Shown here piece by piece: positions 1 through 7,861 of a stretch of 22,481 bases of DNA. A model generated the notes under the pieces. The model saw nothing but the letters and a program-made list of their open reading frames with translations, was not told where the DNA came from and did not search any database. Both the position numbers and the translations under genes were made by a program. The stretch lies in assembly GCA_050945915.1 (NCBI GenBank), contig JBMNTV010000030.1, forward strand, positions 1 through 22,481, given 5' to 3'. The stretch's first letter is position 1. Every line of letters begins with the position of its first letter. The stretch comes from CALNBC01 sp050945915. Its GTDB lineage: Bacteria > Bacillota > Clostridia > Christensenellales > CALWSW01.

Positions 1-238
1 ACCATCATCACGGTATCTAAAACACCACCTCAAGCGGAACTTCGGATTCAAACCGATAACGCAGACAGTTCAAAAACAGTTCGTTGCGCTCACCTTCTGG
101 TGAGGATATGTAGTCTTTATTGTCCCAAGTACGTATCCAGCACTGCCTGGCAACAGGCGATCAGGCTCCTCTTGTTTTTTGCGAACTTGCCCTTCGCATG
201 TGCGAAAGGGTGAAAATATAATTAGGGGGAAAACACAT
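1..238 (+). promoter_or_regulatory. Gene-free leader with overlapping hairpins upstream of the kinase operon
   Basis: No convincing gene is seen here, and base composition is more AT-rich than in the following genes. Hairpins visible: CTCACC/GGTGAG at 89-104 (loop TTCT); GCCTG/CAGGC at 145-158 (loop GCAA); a 3+3 bp stem with a central C-C mismatch, CAACAGG (151-157) with CCTCTTG (168-174), directly followed by six T at 175-180; and TTCGCA (193-198), which can pair either with TGCGAA at 180-185 or, as the longer CCCTTCGCA, with TGCGAAAGGG at 201-210. Several of these exclude one another, so the leader could be an attenuator. I match it to no known riboswitch class. No clear promoter was found; it may lie upstream of the window. 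The ribosome binding site AGGGGGAA is at 224-231. Confidence 0.4.
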
Positions 239-1807
239 ATGGCTAAACAGTATGTAGTAGGCGTTGACTTTGGCACAACCGGCACAAAGTCAGTCATCTA
301 TGACCTACAGGGAAATGAGATAGGGCAATGCTATTTTAACACGGCGACCACCTACCCTCGTCCCGGCTGGTATTCGCAGGATCCTGTGGACATCGTGGAA
401 AAATCCTTCCTTTCTGTTAAGGGAGCGATCGCCAACGCAGGTGTGAATGCAGAGGACATCGTGGGCGTGAGCTTTACGCACATCTGCACATCCTTCGTGC
501 CCGTGGATAAGGACGGCAACTTCCTGTACAATATCCTTCTGTGGTGCGACATGCGTGGCGCAGAGATGTTCCCCTACATCCGGGAGTGCTGGGACAAGGC
601 CGGCATCGACGAGGCTGCGGACTATGCGATGACGGGCTTCCCGCTGGGCGCGCTGCCCACCCTCTCGAAGGTGCTGTGGTTCAGGAAGCATCACCCCGAA
701 CTGTGGGAAAAGACGCACAAGATCGTCGGCATGCACGCCATGCTGTGCAAGGCGTTCACCGGCGAAAACTACTTCGACGACAAAGCGGGAATCGCATACT
801 CGAAGATCGCGGACGCTACGAAGTTTGAATACAATGCCGACTGGGCCAAGATGTATGACCTCGACCTCTCCCTGTATACGGAGCGCGTGGACACCGGCAC
901 CTTCTGCGGCCGCATTCCCAAGGACGTCGCCGAGAAGACCGGCCTGAAGGAAGGCACGCCCGTGTACGCCGGAGCGGGGGACCAGCGTTGCGCTTGCACC
1001 GGCCTCGGCGTTGTCCAGGACGGCATGATGTCCCTGTGCGTGGGCACCGCTGGCGTTGCGCACGCCTACTGCAGCCGTCCGGTTCGCCACAAGGACGGAA
1101 AGATCCAGATCCTCGGCCACTGCAGTCCCGGCATGTGGCAGATCGAAGCAAACTCCAGCTCCGCCGCCAGCTCCATCGAATGGTTCAAGGATCACTTCTG
1201 CCAGCTGGAAGTCGCAAACGCCAAGCTGATGGGAACCTCGGTGTTCAACGCGATGACCGAGCTCGCGTCCAAGTCTCCCGTGGGCTCCAAGGGCCTGCTG
1301 TATACCGCGTGGATGGCCGGAGCGGACTGCCCGCGCTTCAACTATGATTGCCGCGGCACATTCACCGGCCTGACCTTCGCGCATGGCAAGGGCGACATGA
1401 TCCGTGCGGTCATGGAAGGCGTTGCGCTGGAGATCAAGAGCATGATCATCGGAATCGAAGAGACCATCGAGCAGGATGTCAACCTGATCCGCGTCACCGG
1501 CGGCGGCGCGAAGTCCGATTTCTGGAACCAGATCATGGCCGACGTGTTCAACAAGCAGATGGAGACCATCAAGTGCGCCGAGGCAACCTCTCTGGGCGCT
1601 GCGATGTGCGCCGCCGTGGGGCATGGCGCCTACAAGAATCTGCAGGAAGCCGCTGCCAACATGGTACAGGTGGATAAGCGCTTTGAGCCCATCCCGGCGA
1701 ATGTCGAGATCTATGCCGAGCTGTTCGACCTTTACAACCGGTTCTACAAAGCGACCACACCCGACTTCTTCCCCGGCCTCAACAAATTCCAGAACGAGCG
1801 CGTGTAA
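239..1807 (+). CDS. FGGY-family carbohydrate kinase (xylulokinase-like)
   Basis: Probably phosphorylates a ketose or sugar alcohol with ATP in the cytoplasm; the substrate cannot be told from sequence. The 522-residue protein has the FGGY two-domain layout and normal family length. The N-terminal phosphate-binding motif DFGTTGTKS is at about residues 10-18, LLWCDMRG at about 100-107 matches the sugar-binding W-x-D-x-R block, AGDQ at 246-249 places the likely catalytic base at Asp248, and VTGGGAKSDFWNQ near residue 440 is the adenosine-binding motif. The ATG at 239 is preferred over a TTG-type start at 179 because AGGGGGAA precedes it by about 8 bases and homology begins there. It is first in a run with an Fe-alcohol dehydrogenase and a DeoC-type aldolase, which suggests that the phosphorylated product is cleaved by the aldolase. 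LsrK (AI-2 kinase) is in the same superfamily and cannot be excluded. Confidence 0.9.
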   Translation: MAKQYVVGVDFGTTGTKSVIYDLQGNEIGQCYFNTATTYPRPGWYSQDPVDIVEKSFLSVKGAIANAGVNAEDIVGVSFTHICTSFVPVDKDGNFLYNILLWCDMRGAEMFPYIRECWDKAGIDEAADYAMTGFPLGALPTLSKVLWFRKHHPELWEKTHKIVGMHAMLCKAFTGENYFDDKAGIAYSKIADATKFEYNADWAKMYDLDLSLYTERVDTGTFCGRIPKDVAEKTGLKEGTPVYAGAGDQRCACTGLGVVQDGMMSLCVGTAGVAHAYCSRPVRHKDGKIQILGHCSPGMWQIEANSSSAASSIEWFKDHFCQLEVANAKLMGTSVFNAMTELASKSPVGSKGLLYTAWMAGADCPRFNYDCRGTFTGLTFAHGKGDMIRAVMEGVALEIKSMIIGIEETIEQDVNLIRVTGGGAKSDFWNQIMADVFNKQMETIKCAEATSLGAAMCAAVGHGAYKNLQEAAANMVQVDKRFEPIPANVEIYAELFDLYNRFYKATTPDFFPGLNKFQNERV

Positions 1808-1889
1808 GAAGACGCGGGATCCGAACTTCCTTTACCTGTTCATTCCCGGCCATCCGGGATAGAGATTGCCCATTGTGACCCTACCAAAG

Positions 1890-1930
1890 CCGGCGGCGCA
1901 ATCCCCTGATTCGAGGGGATTGTCCGCCGG
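1890..1930 (+). other. Strong intercistronic hairpin between kinase and dehydrogenase
   Basis: CCGGCGG (1890-1896) pairs with CCGCCGG (1924-1930), and CAATCCCCT (1899-1907) pairs with AGGGGATTG (1914-1922), around a 6-base GATTCG loop. A G-T pair and one bulged C join the two blocks. The stem has about 16 pairs and no T-run directly after it, so it is not a standard terminator. It ends 26 bases before the next start codon. Likely roles are mRNA protection, processing or partial termination that sets the ratio of the two products; this is inference. Confidence 0.65.
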
Positions 1931-1956
1931 ACCCTGTGGAACGGAGATGTTTTTTC

Positions 1957-3108
1957 ATGGAATTTTCTTTTTATACTGCAAACAAAATTGTCTTTAAGCG
2001 CGGCGCGCTCCAGGAACTTGCGCAGAATATCGACGGACTGGGCAAGCATTTCCTCTTTTTAGTGGATCCCGTGTTTGTCAACACCCCCGCGGCGGAGAGC
2101 GTCATCAACCAGTTTGCGTCCATCGGCGCGAAGTACGAGCTTTTTTCCGAAGTGCGTGGCGAACCCACCGTGGAACTCGTGGACGAAGTGACCGCCATCG
2201 CCGCAGAAAAGGGCTGCGATGCCGTCATTTCCCTCGGTGGAGGCAGCAATATCGATGTCGGCAAGGCCGTCGCCGCTCTTTTGACCAACGGAGGATCCGC
2301 ATTGGATTACCTTGAGGTCGTGGGCAAGGGAAAAAAGGTCACCGTTGATCCCGTTCCCTTTGTCGCGATCCCCACCACCTCCGGAACGGGCAGCGAAGTT
2401 ACCAAAAACTCGGTCATCGGATCCAAAACAGCCTGTTTCAAGCGCTCCATGCGCAGCGACAAGATGGTTCCCACGATTTCCATCGTCGATCCCGAGCTGA
2501 CGGTAAGCTGCCCCAAAAAGGTGACCGCCAACGCGGGTATCGATGCCCTGACCCACCTGATCGAAGCCTTCATCACCTGGCGCGCAACGCCCATCAGCGA
2601 CGCTTTGGCCATCAAGGGAATCGCCCTGGCGGGAAAATATCTGAAGCGCGCCTACGACGACGGATCGGACCTGGAAGCCCGGGAGGGCATGTCCGCCGCG
2701 GCCCTCATCGGAGGCATGGCCTTTGCGAACTCCGGCTTGGGCGCGGCCCACGGTGTGGGCATGGCGGTGGGAATCAAATACCATCTGCCCCACGGTGAGG
2801 CCTGCGGCATCGCGCTGCCCTATGTCGTGGAGTTGAACGCGGAAGTCGCCGGAGAGAAGCTGGACCTCGTGGGTGAAGCGCTGACTGGAAAGCGGTTCTC
2901 CAAGCCCGGAGAGGGAACCAGGGCCTGCATCGACTTCCTGTTTGAGCTGAACAAGGCGATCGGGATTCCCACGGACTACAAGTTCCTCAACATTCCGAAG
3001 GAAGAAATCCCCACGCTCGCCAAAGAGAGCCTGGGAACCAGCATGACCAGCAACCCCAAGGAGATGGACGCAAAAGCTCTGGAAGAGTTCCTTGCAAAGA
3101 TCGTGTAA
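1957..3108 (+). CDS. Iron-containing (group III) alcohol dehydrogenase
   Basis: A 383-residue NAD(P)-dependent oxidoreductase of the Fe-ADH family, normal in length. The nucleotide-binding segment GGGSNIDVGKA is at residues 94-104 and PTTSGTGSE at 139-147. The metal ligands expected for the family are all present: Asp196, His200 (in DALTHLIEA), His265 (in GAAHGVGMA) and His279 (in HLPHGEA). The ATG at 1957 is chosen over an in-frame GTG at 1936: CGGAG at 1942-1946 lies about 10 bases before the ATG, and the family N-terminus begins there. In this operon it could reduce the acetaldehyde made by a DeoC-type aldolase to ethanol, or oxidise a sugar alcohol before phosphorylation. The substrate is unknown. 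Confidence 0.93.
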   Translation: MEFSFYTANKIVFKRGALQELAQNIDGLGKHFLFLVDPVFVNTPAAESVINQFASIGAKYELFSEVRGEPTVELVDEVTAIAAEKGCDAVISLGGGSNIDVGKAVAALLTNGGSALDYLEVVGKGKKVTVDPVPFVAIPTTSGTGSEVTKNSVIGSKTACFKRSMRSDKMVPTISIVDPELTVSCPKKVTANAGIDALTHLIEAFITWRATPISDALAIKGIALAGKYLKRAYDDGSDLEAREGMSAAALIGGMAFANSGLGAAHGVGMAVGIKYHLPHGEACGIALPYVVELNAEVAGEKLDLVGEALTGKRFSKPGEGTRACIDFLFELNKAIGIPTDYKFLNIPKEEIPTLAKESLGTSMTSNPKEMDAKALEEFLAKIV

Positions 3109-3181
3109 GGCCGTCAGAGAGAGTAAGTAGCATCACGCAGCAAAAACTCAGATAATAAACCAAAACGGAGGAAAACCCAAC

Positions 3182-3877
3182 ATGAGAACTCCCCAAGAAT
3201 TCGCAAAGCATTTCGACCTCGCCTGGCTCGCACCGAATGCCCAGGCTGCAGATATCGTCGCCGCCTGCAAAACCGCGGCAAAATACCAGGTGAACTCTGT
3301 GAACGTCAACTCCTGCTGGATCGAACTGGCCAAAAAGGAGCTGGAAGGCACCGGCGTCGGACACAGCGCCGTCATCGGGTTCCCCTATGGCGCATGCATC
3401 TCCAAGGTCAAGTACCTCGAGCTGGAAGAAATGGTGAAACTCGGCTGCTCGGCCTGCGATATGGTGATCAACATCGGCGCCCTGAAGGACAAGGATTACG
3501 CCCTCGTCACCGAAGAGACCAGGAAGTTCGTGGAAATCTGCAAGCCCGCCAACTGCGACACGAAGCTCATCTTTGAAGTCGGCTTCCTGACCGACGAAGA
3601 GATCGCCACCATGACCAAGATCGCCTGCGAAGAGGGCATCACCTATGTCAAGACCGCCACCGGCAGCCAGGCGTTCCCCACCATGAAGCAGGTGCAGATC
3701 ATGCGCGAAAACCTGTCCGGCGATACCAAGATCAAGGTTTCCGGCGTTCCAAGGACCTTTACCATGGCCGCCGCCCTGTTCATGCTGGACCATATGGGCG
3801 TCAGCCTGATGGGCACCCGCAGCGCAGGCAAGCTGGTGGAGGAATACACCCAGTTCCTGTCCCAGATGAAAAAGTAA
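3182..3877 (+). CDS. deoC: DeoC/2-deoxyribose-5-phosphate aldolase family protein
   Basis: A 231-residue class I (Schiff-base) aldolase of the DeoC family. Family members split 2-deoxyribose-5-phosphate into glyceraldehyde-3-phosphate and acetaldehyde. The three catalytic residues can be placed: Asp93 (CDMV), the Schiff-base Lys157 (YVKTATG) and the second lysine Lys185 (KIKVSG). GTRS near 211-214 sits where the phosphate-binding loop is expected, although the usual GTSSG is not exact. GGAGG at 3167-3171 precedes the ATG. It follows the dehydrogenase by 73 bases and is the last gene before a strong terminator. No deoxyribomutase, pyrimidine phosphorylase or deoR-like gene is adjacent, so it may serve a sugar other than nucleoside-derived deoxyribose. 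The fold assignment is firm; the exact substrate is less sure. Confidence 0.88.
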   Translation: MRTPQEFAKHFDLAWLAPNAQAADIVAACKTAAKYQVNSVNVNSCWIELAKKELEGTGVGHSAVIGFPYGACISKVKYLELEEMVKLGCSACDMVINIGALKDKDYALVTEETRKFVEICKPANCDTKLIFEVGFLTDEEIATMTKIACEEGITYVKTATGSQAFPTMKQVQIMRENLSGDTKIKVSGVPRTFTMAAALFMLDHMGVSLMGTRSAGKLVEEYTQFLSQMKK

Positions 3878-3910
3878 GCAATATTCTATAACAGCCTCCA
3901 GAAAAAATGG

Positions 3911-3946
3911 GGGATCGGCAATACCGATCCCTCGTTTTGCTTTTTT
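3911..3946 (+). terminator. Intrinsic terminator of the kinase-dehydrogenase-aldolase operon
   Basis: Perfect 8-bp stem GGGATCGG/CCGATCCC with loop CAATA at 3911-3931, followed by TCGTTTTGCTTTTTT. It lies 33 bases after the aldolase stop codon. Confidence 0.9.
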
Positions 3947-3980
3947 GGCAGTTGTATCCGGACAGTTGATGCATAAGCGC

Positions 3981-4009
3981 TGTTCTCTCTTGCTGGTTTG
4001 CGTTATAAT
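3981..4009 (+). promoter_or_regulatory. Probable sigma-A promoter for the DUF6054 gene
   Basis: Consensus -10 TATAAT at 4004-4009, 35 bases before the ATG at 4044. The -35 at 17-bp spacing (3981-3986, TGTTCT) is weak. It lies just after the preceding terminator, which supports a new transcription unit. Confidence 0.5.
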
Positions 4010-4043
4010 CATATCAATAGCCAAATCGTAACAGGAGGAGACC

Positions 4044-4385
4044 ATGGCATCGCTTACCATGACGGGGCAGGGTAACGTGGACGAGATCGCGGAGTTGCTG
4101 GCGAACGAGATTCCAAACAGCGGCATCAGCTGCCGTCTGGTGGACAGCATCTACCGCTCTGTGGGGAACGCAGGGGTTTATGTGATGGTGTTTGAGAAGT
4201 ATTACTGGCGCGCTGACAACCAGGCCAGCCTGACGGTGATCGTCAGCGGCGAGGGGGGCGTGGTTTGCGTGGACGCCATCGGCTCCGGCGGAGGGCAGGG
4301 ACCGTTTTTCAAGTTTTCCTGGGGTGCAGAGGAGGATTTTGTGGGCACCGTGGGGGATATTCTCGCCAGGCAGGGATTTTGGTGA
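4044..4385 (+). CDS. Small conserved hypothetical protein, DUF6054-like
   Basis: A 113-residue protein with no signal peptide or membrane segment. It resembles DUF6054 in its order of blocks: an N-terminal segment with NEIPNSGIS, a middle VYVMVFEKYY strand, then LTVIVSGEGGVVCVDAIGSG and a C-terminal FFKFSWGAEEDF block. I recognise the family pattern but know no function for it. AGGAGG at 4033-4038 precedes the ATG. The next gene begins about 130 bases later, and small hairpins lie between them (4449-4469 and 4485-4499). No catalytic motif is visible. Confidence 0.6.
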   Translation: MASLTMTGQGNVDEIAELLANEIPNSGISCRLVDSIYRSVGNAGVYVMVFEKYYWRADNQASLTVIVSGEGGVVCVDAIGSGGGQGPFFKFSWGAEEDFVGTVGDILARQGFW

Positions 4386-4513
4386 GCAGAGCCGGCCCAA
4401 AATCAAAGGATACGGTGCCTTGAACGCGTCCTTGGGCTGCATATGATGCAACTGCAAGCCTGCAGGTTGAATGGGGGTACGAAAACCGGTCCTGCCGGTG
4501 GGAGGAGAATACC

Positions 4514-4993
4514 GTGATCGGAATTGAAGAAATACCCAGGAAGGATATCGATACATTTTGGGTGTTGCACTGGGAATACCTGAACCGGGATATTTTCGAC
4601 GACACTTTCTCGGAGGAGGACCGGGCGTATTTCAAGAGCGACGCGTACAGAAAATCCATCGAACGGTTCTTGGAAAGGGAGCCGGACAGGGTGCATATGG
4701 TGTACTTCACCGAAGGAGAGCAGCGCGTCGGCTGCGCCCAGTACATCATTTATATGAGCGAGGACTATAAATGCCTGATCTTGGACTTTTGGGTGTTTCC
4801 GGAGCACAGGGGCAACGGCATGGGGCATCGCTGCTTTGAAGCGCTGACGGCGTACACCAACGAGGATTCCGCCACCTACTATTCTATCAACTGTTCCGAC
4901 GAGCGGGCGAAAAAGTTCTGGCGGAGTCTGGGATTCGTGGACGACGGCGTGGACGAATACGGGGAACCGCTGATGAAAAAGGTTGGATCCTAA
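4514..4993 (+). CDS. GNAT-family N-acetyltransferase
   Basis: A 159-residue protein with a single GNAT domain that should transfer an acetyl group from acetyl-CoA to an amine. Motif A, the pyrophosphate-binding loop, is seen as FPEHRGNGMG (pattern R/Q-x-x-G-x-G), after the strand LILDFWV. The C-terminal motif B region includes NCSDERAKKFWRSLGF, typical of the family. The start is GTG at 4514, behind GGAGGAG at 4501-4507. The substrate cannot be predicted. It may share a transcript with the DUF6054 gene, as no terminator is visible between them; the bidirectional terminator at 5125 ends it. Confidence 0.85.
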   Translation: MIGIEEIPRKDIDTFWVLHWEYLNRDIFDDTFSEEDRAYFKSDAYRKSIERFLEREPDRVHMVYFTEGEQRVGCAQYIIYMSEDYKCLILDFWVFPEHRGNGMGHRCFEALTAYTNEDSATYYSINCSDERAKKFWRSLGFVDDGVDEYGEPLMKKVGS

Positions 4994-5124
4994 CCGCCCT
5001 GCTGGCAAAAGGAAAAGCGTCGGCGCTTTCCCGTTGATGGTGTTTTTGGCGGCTACCGTCGGAAGGCGCGGTCTGAAATCCTAAACGGGGTACAGAGCGG
5101 GTGCGCTGCCGCTGCATCGGCATG

Positions 5125-5161
5125 AAAAAACAGAGTGCGGACGATCCGCACTCTGTTTTTT
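5125..5161. terminator. Bidirectional intrinsic terminator between convergent GNAT and feo units
   Basis: A 17-bp perfect stem: AAAAAACAGAGTGCGGA at 5125-5141 pairs with its complement at 5145-5161 around loop CGA. The A-run on one side and T-run on the other make it work on both strands. It is 8 bases beyond the stop of the Cys-rich Feo protein and about 130 bases beyond the GNAT stop. Confidence 0.93.
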
Positions 5162-5168
5162 GGACTTT

Positions 5169-5342
5169 TTACTGTTGCTTATGGCAGAACGAGGCGCTGG
5201 GGCAGCCATGGCAGCTGCTGCAGGCAATGGATTTGCCGCTTTTTTTCTTTTTGATCATGTTGGCGACAATCAGGGACACGATGGTCGCGAGTCCCGCGAC
5301 GATCAGAATGTTTGCGAGGTTTTCGCTGAAAAACTGGAGCAT
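5169..5342 (-). CDS. FeoB-associated Cys-rich membrane protein
   Basis: A 57-residue protein beginning MLQFFSENLANILIVAG. It has one membrane segment at about residues 10-30, a basic KKKKSGK stretch at 31-37, and a cysteine-rich tail with Cys41, Cys44, Cys47 and Cys53 (CSSCHGC, then FCH). This matches the small proteins often found just after feoB in Clostridia (the FeoB_associated family). Its role in ferrous-iron transport is not established; the cysteines suggest metal or redox handling. AAAGGAGG lies about 7 bases upstream of the ATG. It is 33 bases after the feoB stop and is the last gene of the operon. Confidence 0.9.
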   Translation of the reverse strand: MLQFFSENLANILIVAGLATIVSLIVANMIKKKKSGKSIACSSCHGCPSASFCHKQQ

Positions 5343-5375
5343 TACTGGCCTCCTTTGTCAGATGGGTTGCCGGCG

Positions 5376-7805
5376 TTACGATTGCGCTTTTGCCTGCGCT
5401 TTTACCGACGGGGCGGGGCTTGCATCCTCCCTGTACGGACGGAACAGCAGGTACAGGAAGGCGGCGAGCACTGCAAATGCTGCGGCGGTGCCGATGCCGA
5501 ATGCCCCGGTGGTGATCAGCATGCCAAGCTGGTAAATGCAGAGGGAAACAGCGTAGGCCAAAGCGGTTTGGTAGCCGATGGCGAACCAGGTCCACCTGGC
5601 GTTGTTCATTTCCCTGCGGATGGCGCCGATGGCCGCGAAGCAGGGGGCGCAAAGCAGGTTGAACACCAGGAAGGAATAGGCGGAAAGCGTGGTGAAGCCG
5701 GCGGCAAGCTGGCTCCAGATCTCCACGCCGGTTTCTGCCACTTCGGCGAAGCCATAGAGGATGCCGAAGGTGCCGACGACGTTTTCCTTGGCCACAAGGC
5801 CGGTGATGGCGGCGACGGCGGCCCTCCAGTCTCCCCAGCCCAAAGGTGCGAAGGCGGGAGCGAGGGCGCCGCCCGCTGCGGAGAGGAAGCCGTCGCTCAA
5901 GTCCTCCACCAGGGTGAACCTGCCGTCCACGATGCCGAAGTTGGATGCGAACCACACGAGGATGGTGGAAAGCAGGATGATGGTCCCCGCCTTCTTGATG
6001 AAGGACCAGCCGCGCTCCCACATGCTGCGAAGAACGTTGGAAGGCGTGGGCCAGTGGTAGGCGGGAAGTTCCATCACAAAGGGCGCGGGGTCTCCGGCGA
6101 ACAGCTTGGTCTTTTTCAGGATGATACCGGAGGCAAGGATGGCCGCCATGCCCACGAAATACGCGCTGGGCGCCACCCACCACGCGCCGCCAAACAGCGC
6201 GCCGGAAATCAAAGCGATGATGGGAAGCTTTGCGCTGCAGGGGATGAAGGTGGTGGTCATGATGGTCATCCTGCGGTCGCGCTCGTCCTCGATGGTTCTG
6301 GACGCCATGATACCGGGAACGCCGCAGCCTGTTCCAATCAGGATGGGGATGAAGGACTTGCCGGAAAGGCCGAATTTGCGGAAGATCCTGTCCATGATGA
6401 AGGCAATGCGCGCCATATAGCCGCAGCCTTCCAAGAAGGCGAGGAACAGGAACAAAATGAGCATCTGGGGCACAAAGCCCAGCACCGCGCCCACGCCGCC
6501 GACGATGCCGTCCACGATCAGGCCGTGGAGCCAGGGCGCGGCGTTAACCGATTCCAAGGCGTTGCTGACCAGTACGGGCACCCCCGGCACCCAGATGCCG
6601 AAATCCGCGGGGTCGGGTTCTTTTGCCCCAAGGGCTTGTTCATAATCCGCAAAGGTGACGGGGATTACTTCTTCCACGTTGCCCGCGTCATCCAAAAGAT
6701 AGGCGGTGGCGGTGAGGCCGGTGGCGCTTTTTGCGTCCATGCCTGTTTCCTTGGCGGCTTCCTCAAAGGCTTCCAGGATGACAAAAGCGCGGTCAAATTC
6801 GCCCACGGCTTCTTCGTATGTCGCGGCGCCGTTGCCAGGAAGGTGCCAGCCGTCGCCAAACAGGCCGTCGTTGGCCCAGTCGGTGGCCCAGCCGCCCACG
6901 GTGGAAACGGAAATGTAGTAAACCAGGACCATCACCAGAGCAAAGATGGGCAGCGCGAGGATGCGGTTGGTGACGACGCGGTCGATCTTGTCGGATATCG
7001 TCAGGCCTCCCTTATTTTTCTTGTGGTAACAGCCATGGATGATGGAGGCGATGTAGAGGTATCGCTCGTTGGTGATGATGCTCTCGGCATCGTCGTCCAT
7101 CTCGGCTTCGCAGCTTTGGATGTCCTCCTCGATGTGCGCCAGCAGATCCCCGGGAAGGTTGAGCTGGGCGAGCACCTTTTCGTCCCGCTCAAAGAGCTTG
7201 ATGGCGAACCAGCGCTGCTGGGATGCGGGGATATGGTCGCCCGCCGCCTCCTCGATGTGGGCGAGGGCGTGCTCCACGCAGCCGCGGAAGGCGTGTTGGT
7301 GCTTGGTGGGCAGGGCGCGTTTTGCCACCTCCACCGCCTTATCGGCGGCTTCCTTGATGCCTTTGCCCTTCAGGGCGGAAATCTCCATCATCGGGCAGCC
7401 GAGTTCCTGGGAAAGCTGGTCGATGTAGATCTTGTCCCCGTTTTTTTGCACCACGTCCATCATGTTGACGGCCACCACCATGGGGAGGCCAAGCTCAATA
7501 AGCTGGGTGGTAAGGTACAGGTTGCGCTCGAGGTTGGTGCCGTCCACGATGTTCAGAATCGCGTCCGGGCGTTCGGCGGTCAGGAAGCTTCTTGCCACCA
7601 CCTCCTCCAGGGTATACGGCGAAAGGGAATAGATTCCGGGCAGGTCGACGATGGTGACGTCCTTGTGGCTCTTGAGCCGGCCTTCCTTTTTTTCCACGGT
7701 GACCCCTGGCCAGTTCCCCACGAACTGATTGGAGCCGGTGAGTGCGTTAAACAGCGTCGTCTTGCCGCTGTTGGGGTTGCCAGCAAGGGCAATTTTGATG
7801 GACAT
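5376..7805 (-). CDS. feoB: Ferrous iron transport protein B
   Basis: An 809-residue inner-membrane Fe(II) transporter with an N-terminal GTPase. G motifs: G1 GNPNSGKT at residues 9-16, G3 DLPG at 54-57, G4 NMMD at 114-117, G5 SAL at 143-145. Membrane segments start near residue 282. The two gate-like regions are visible: GTGCGVPGIM with IPCSAKLPI, and LCAPCFAAIGAI. The protein is longer than short FeoBs because of a hydrophilic segment of about 85 residues (about 317-404) after the first membrane helix, probably outside the membrane. It lies 56 bases after the nearer feoA and is co-transcribed with both feoA genes and the Cys-rich protein. Confidence 0.97.
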   Translation of the reverse strand: MSIKIALAGNPNSGKTTLFNALTGSNQFVGNWPGVTVEKKEGRLKSHKDVTIVDLPGIYSLSPYTLEEVVARSFLTAERPDAILNIVDGTNLERNLYLTTQLIELGLPMVVAVNMMDVVQKNGDKIYIDQLSQELGCPMMEISALKGKGIKEAADKAVEVAKRALPTKHQHAFRGCVEHALAHIEEAAGDHIPASQQRWFAIKLFERDEKVLAQLNLPGDLLAHIEEDIQSCEAEMDDDAESIITNERYLYIASIIHGCYHKKNKGGLTISDKIDRVVTNRILALPIFALVMVLVYYISVSTVGGWATDWANDGLFGDGWHLPGNGAATYEEAVGEFDRAFVILEAFEEAAKETGMDAKSATGLTATAYLLDDAGNVEEVIPVTFADYEQALGAKEPDPADFGIWVPGVPVLVSNALESVNAAPWLHGLIVDGIVGGVGAVLGFVPQMLILFLFLAFLEGCGYMARIAFIMDRIFRKFGLSGKSFIPILIGTGCGVPGIMASRTIEDERDRRMTIMTTTFIPCSAKLPIIALISGALFGGAWWVAPSAYFVGMAAILASGIILKKTKLFAGDPAPFVMELPAYHWPTPSNVLRSMWERGWSFIKKAGTIILLSTILVWFASNFGIVDGRFTLVEDLSDGFLSAAGGALAPAFAPLGWGDWRAAVAAITGLVAKENVVGTFGILYGFAEVAETGVEIWSQLAAGFTTLSAYSFLVFNLLCAPCFAAIGAIRREMNNARWTWFAIGYQTALAYAVSLCIYQLGMLITTGAFGIGTAAAFAVLAAFLYLLFRPYREDASPAPSVKAQAKAQS

Positions 7806-7861
7806 ATGGTTGCTTCCTTCCCAAAAATAGGTTCTTTCACAGGGCGAAAGGTGTCAAGCTG

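Noticed and set aside
1..213. Plus-strand frame open from the window edge to a TGA at 211-213, possibly the tail of an upstream gene
   Set aside because: Its translation has no family-like pattern, and the DNA holds several hairpins; a second frame is open to 103 as well, so neither can be trusted.
217..222. TATAAT just before the kinase gene as a promoter -10
   Set aside because: The ribosome binding site begins two bases later, so the transcript would start inside or after it; no -35 fits at 17 bp.
305..1624. 439-codon minus-strand frame under the kinase gene
   Set aside because: Antisense shadow of a well-supported FGGY kinase with no family-like blocks.
4449..4499. Two small hairpins before the GNAT gene as a regulatory leader or terminator
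   Set aside because: Stems are short or bulged, with no T-run and no alternative pairing; not enough to call.
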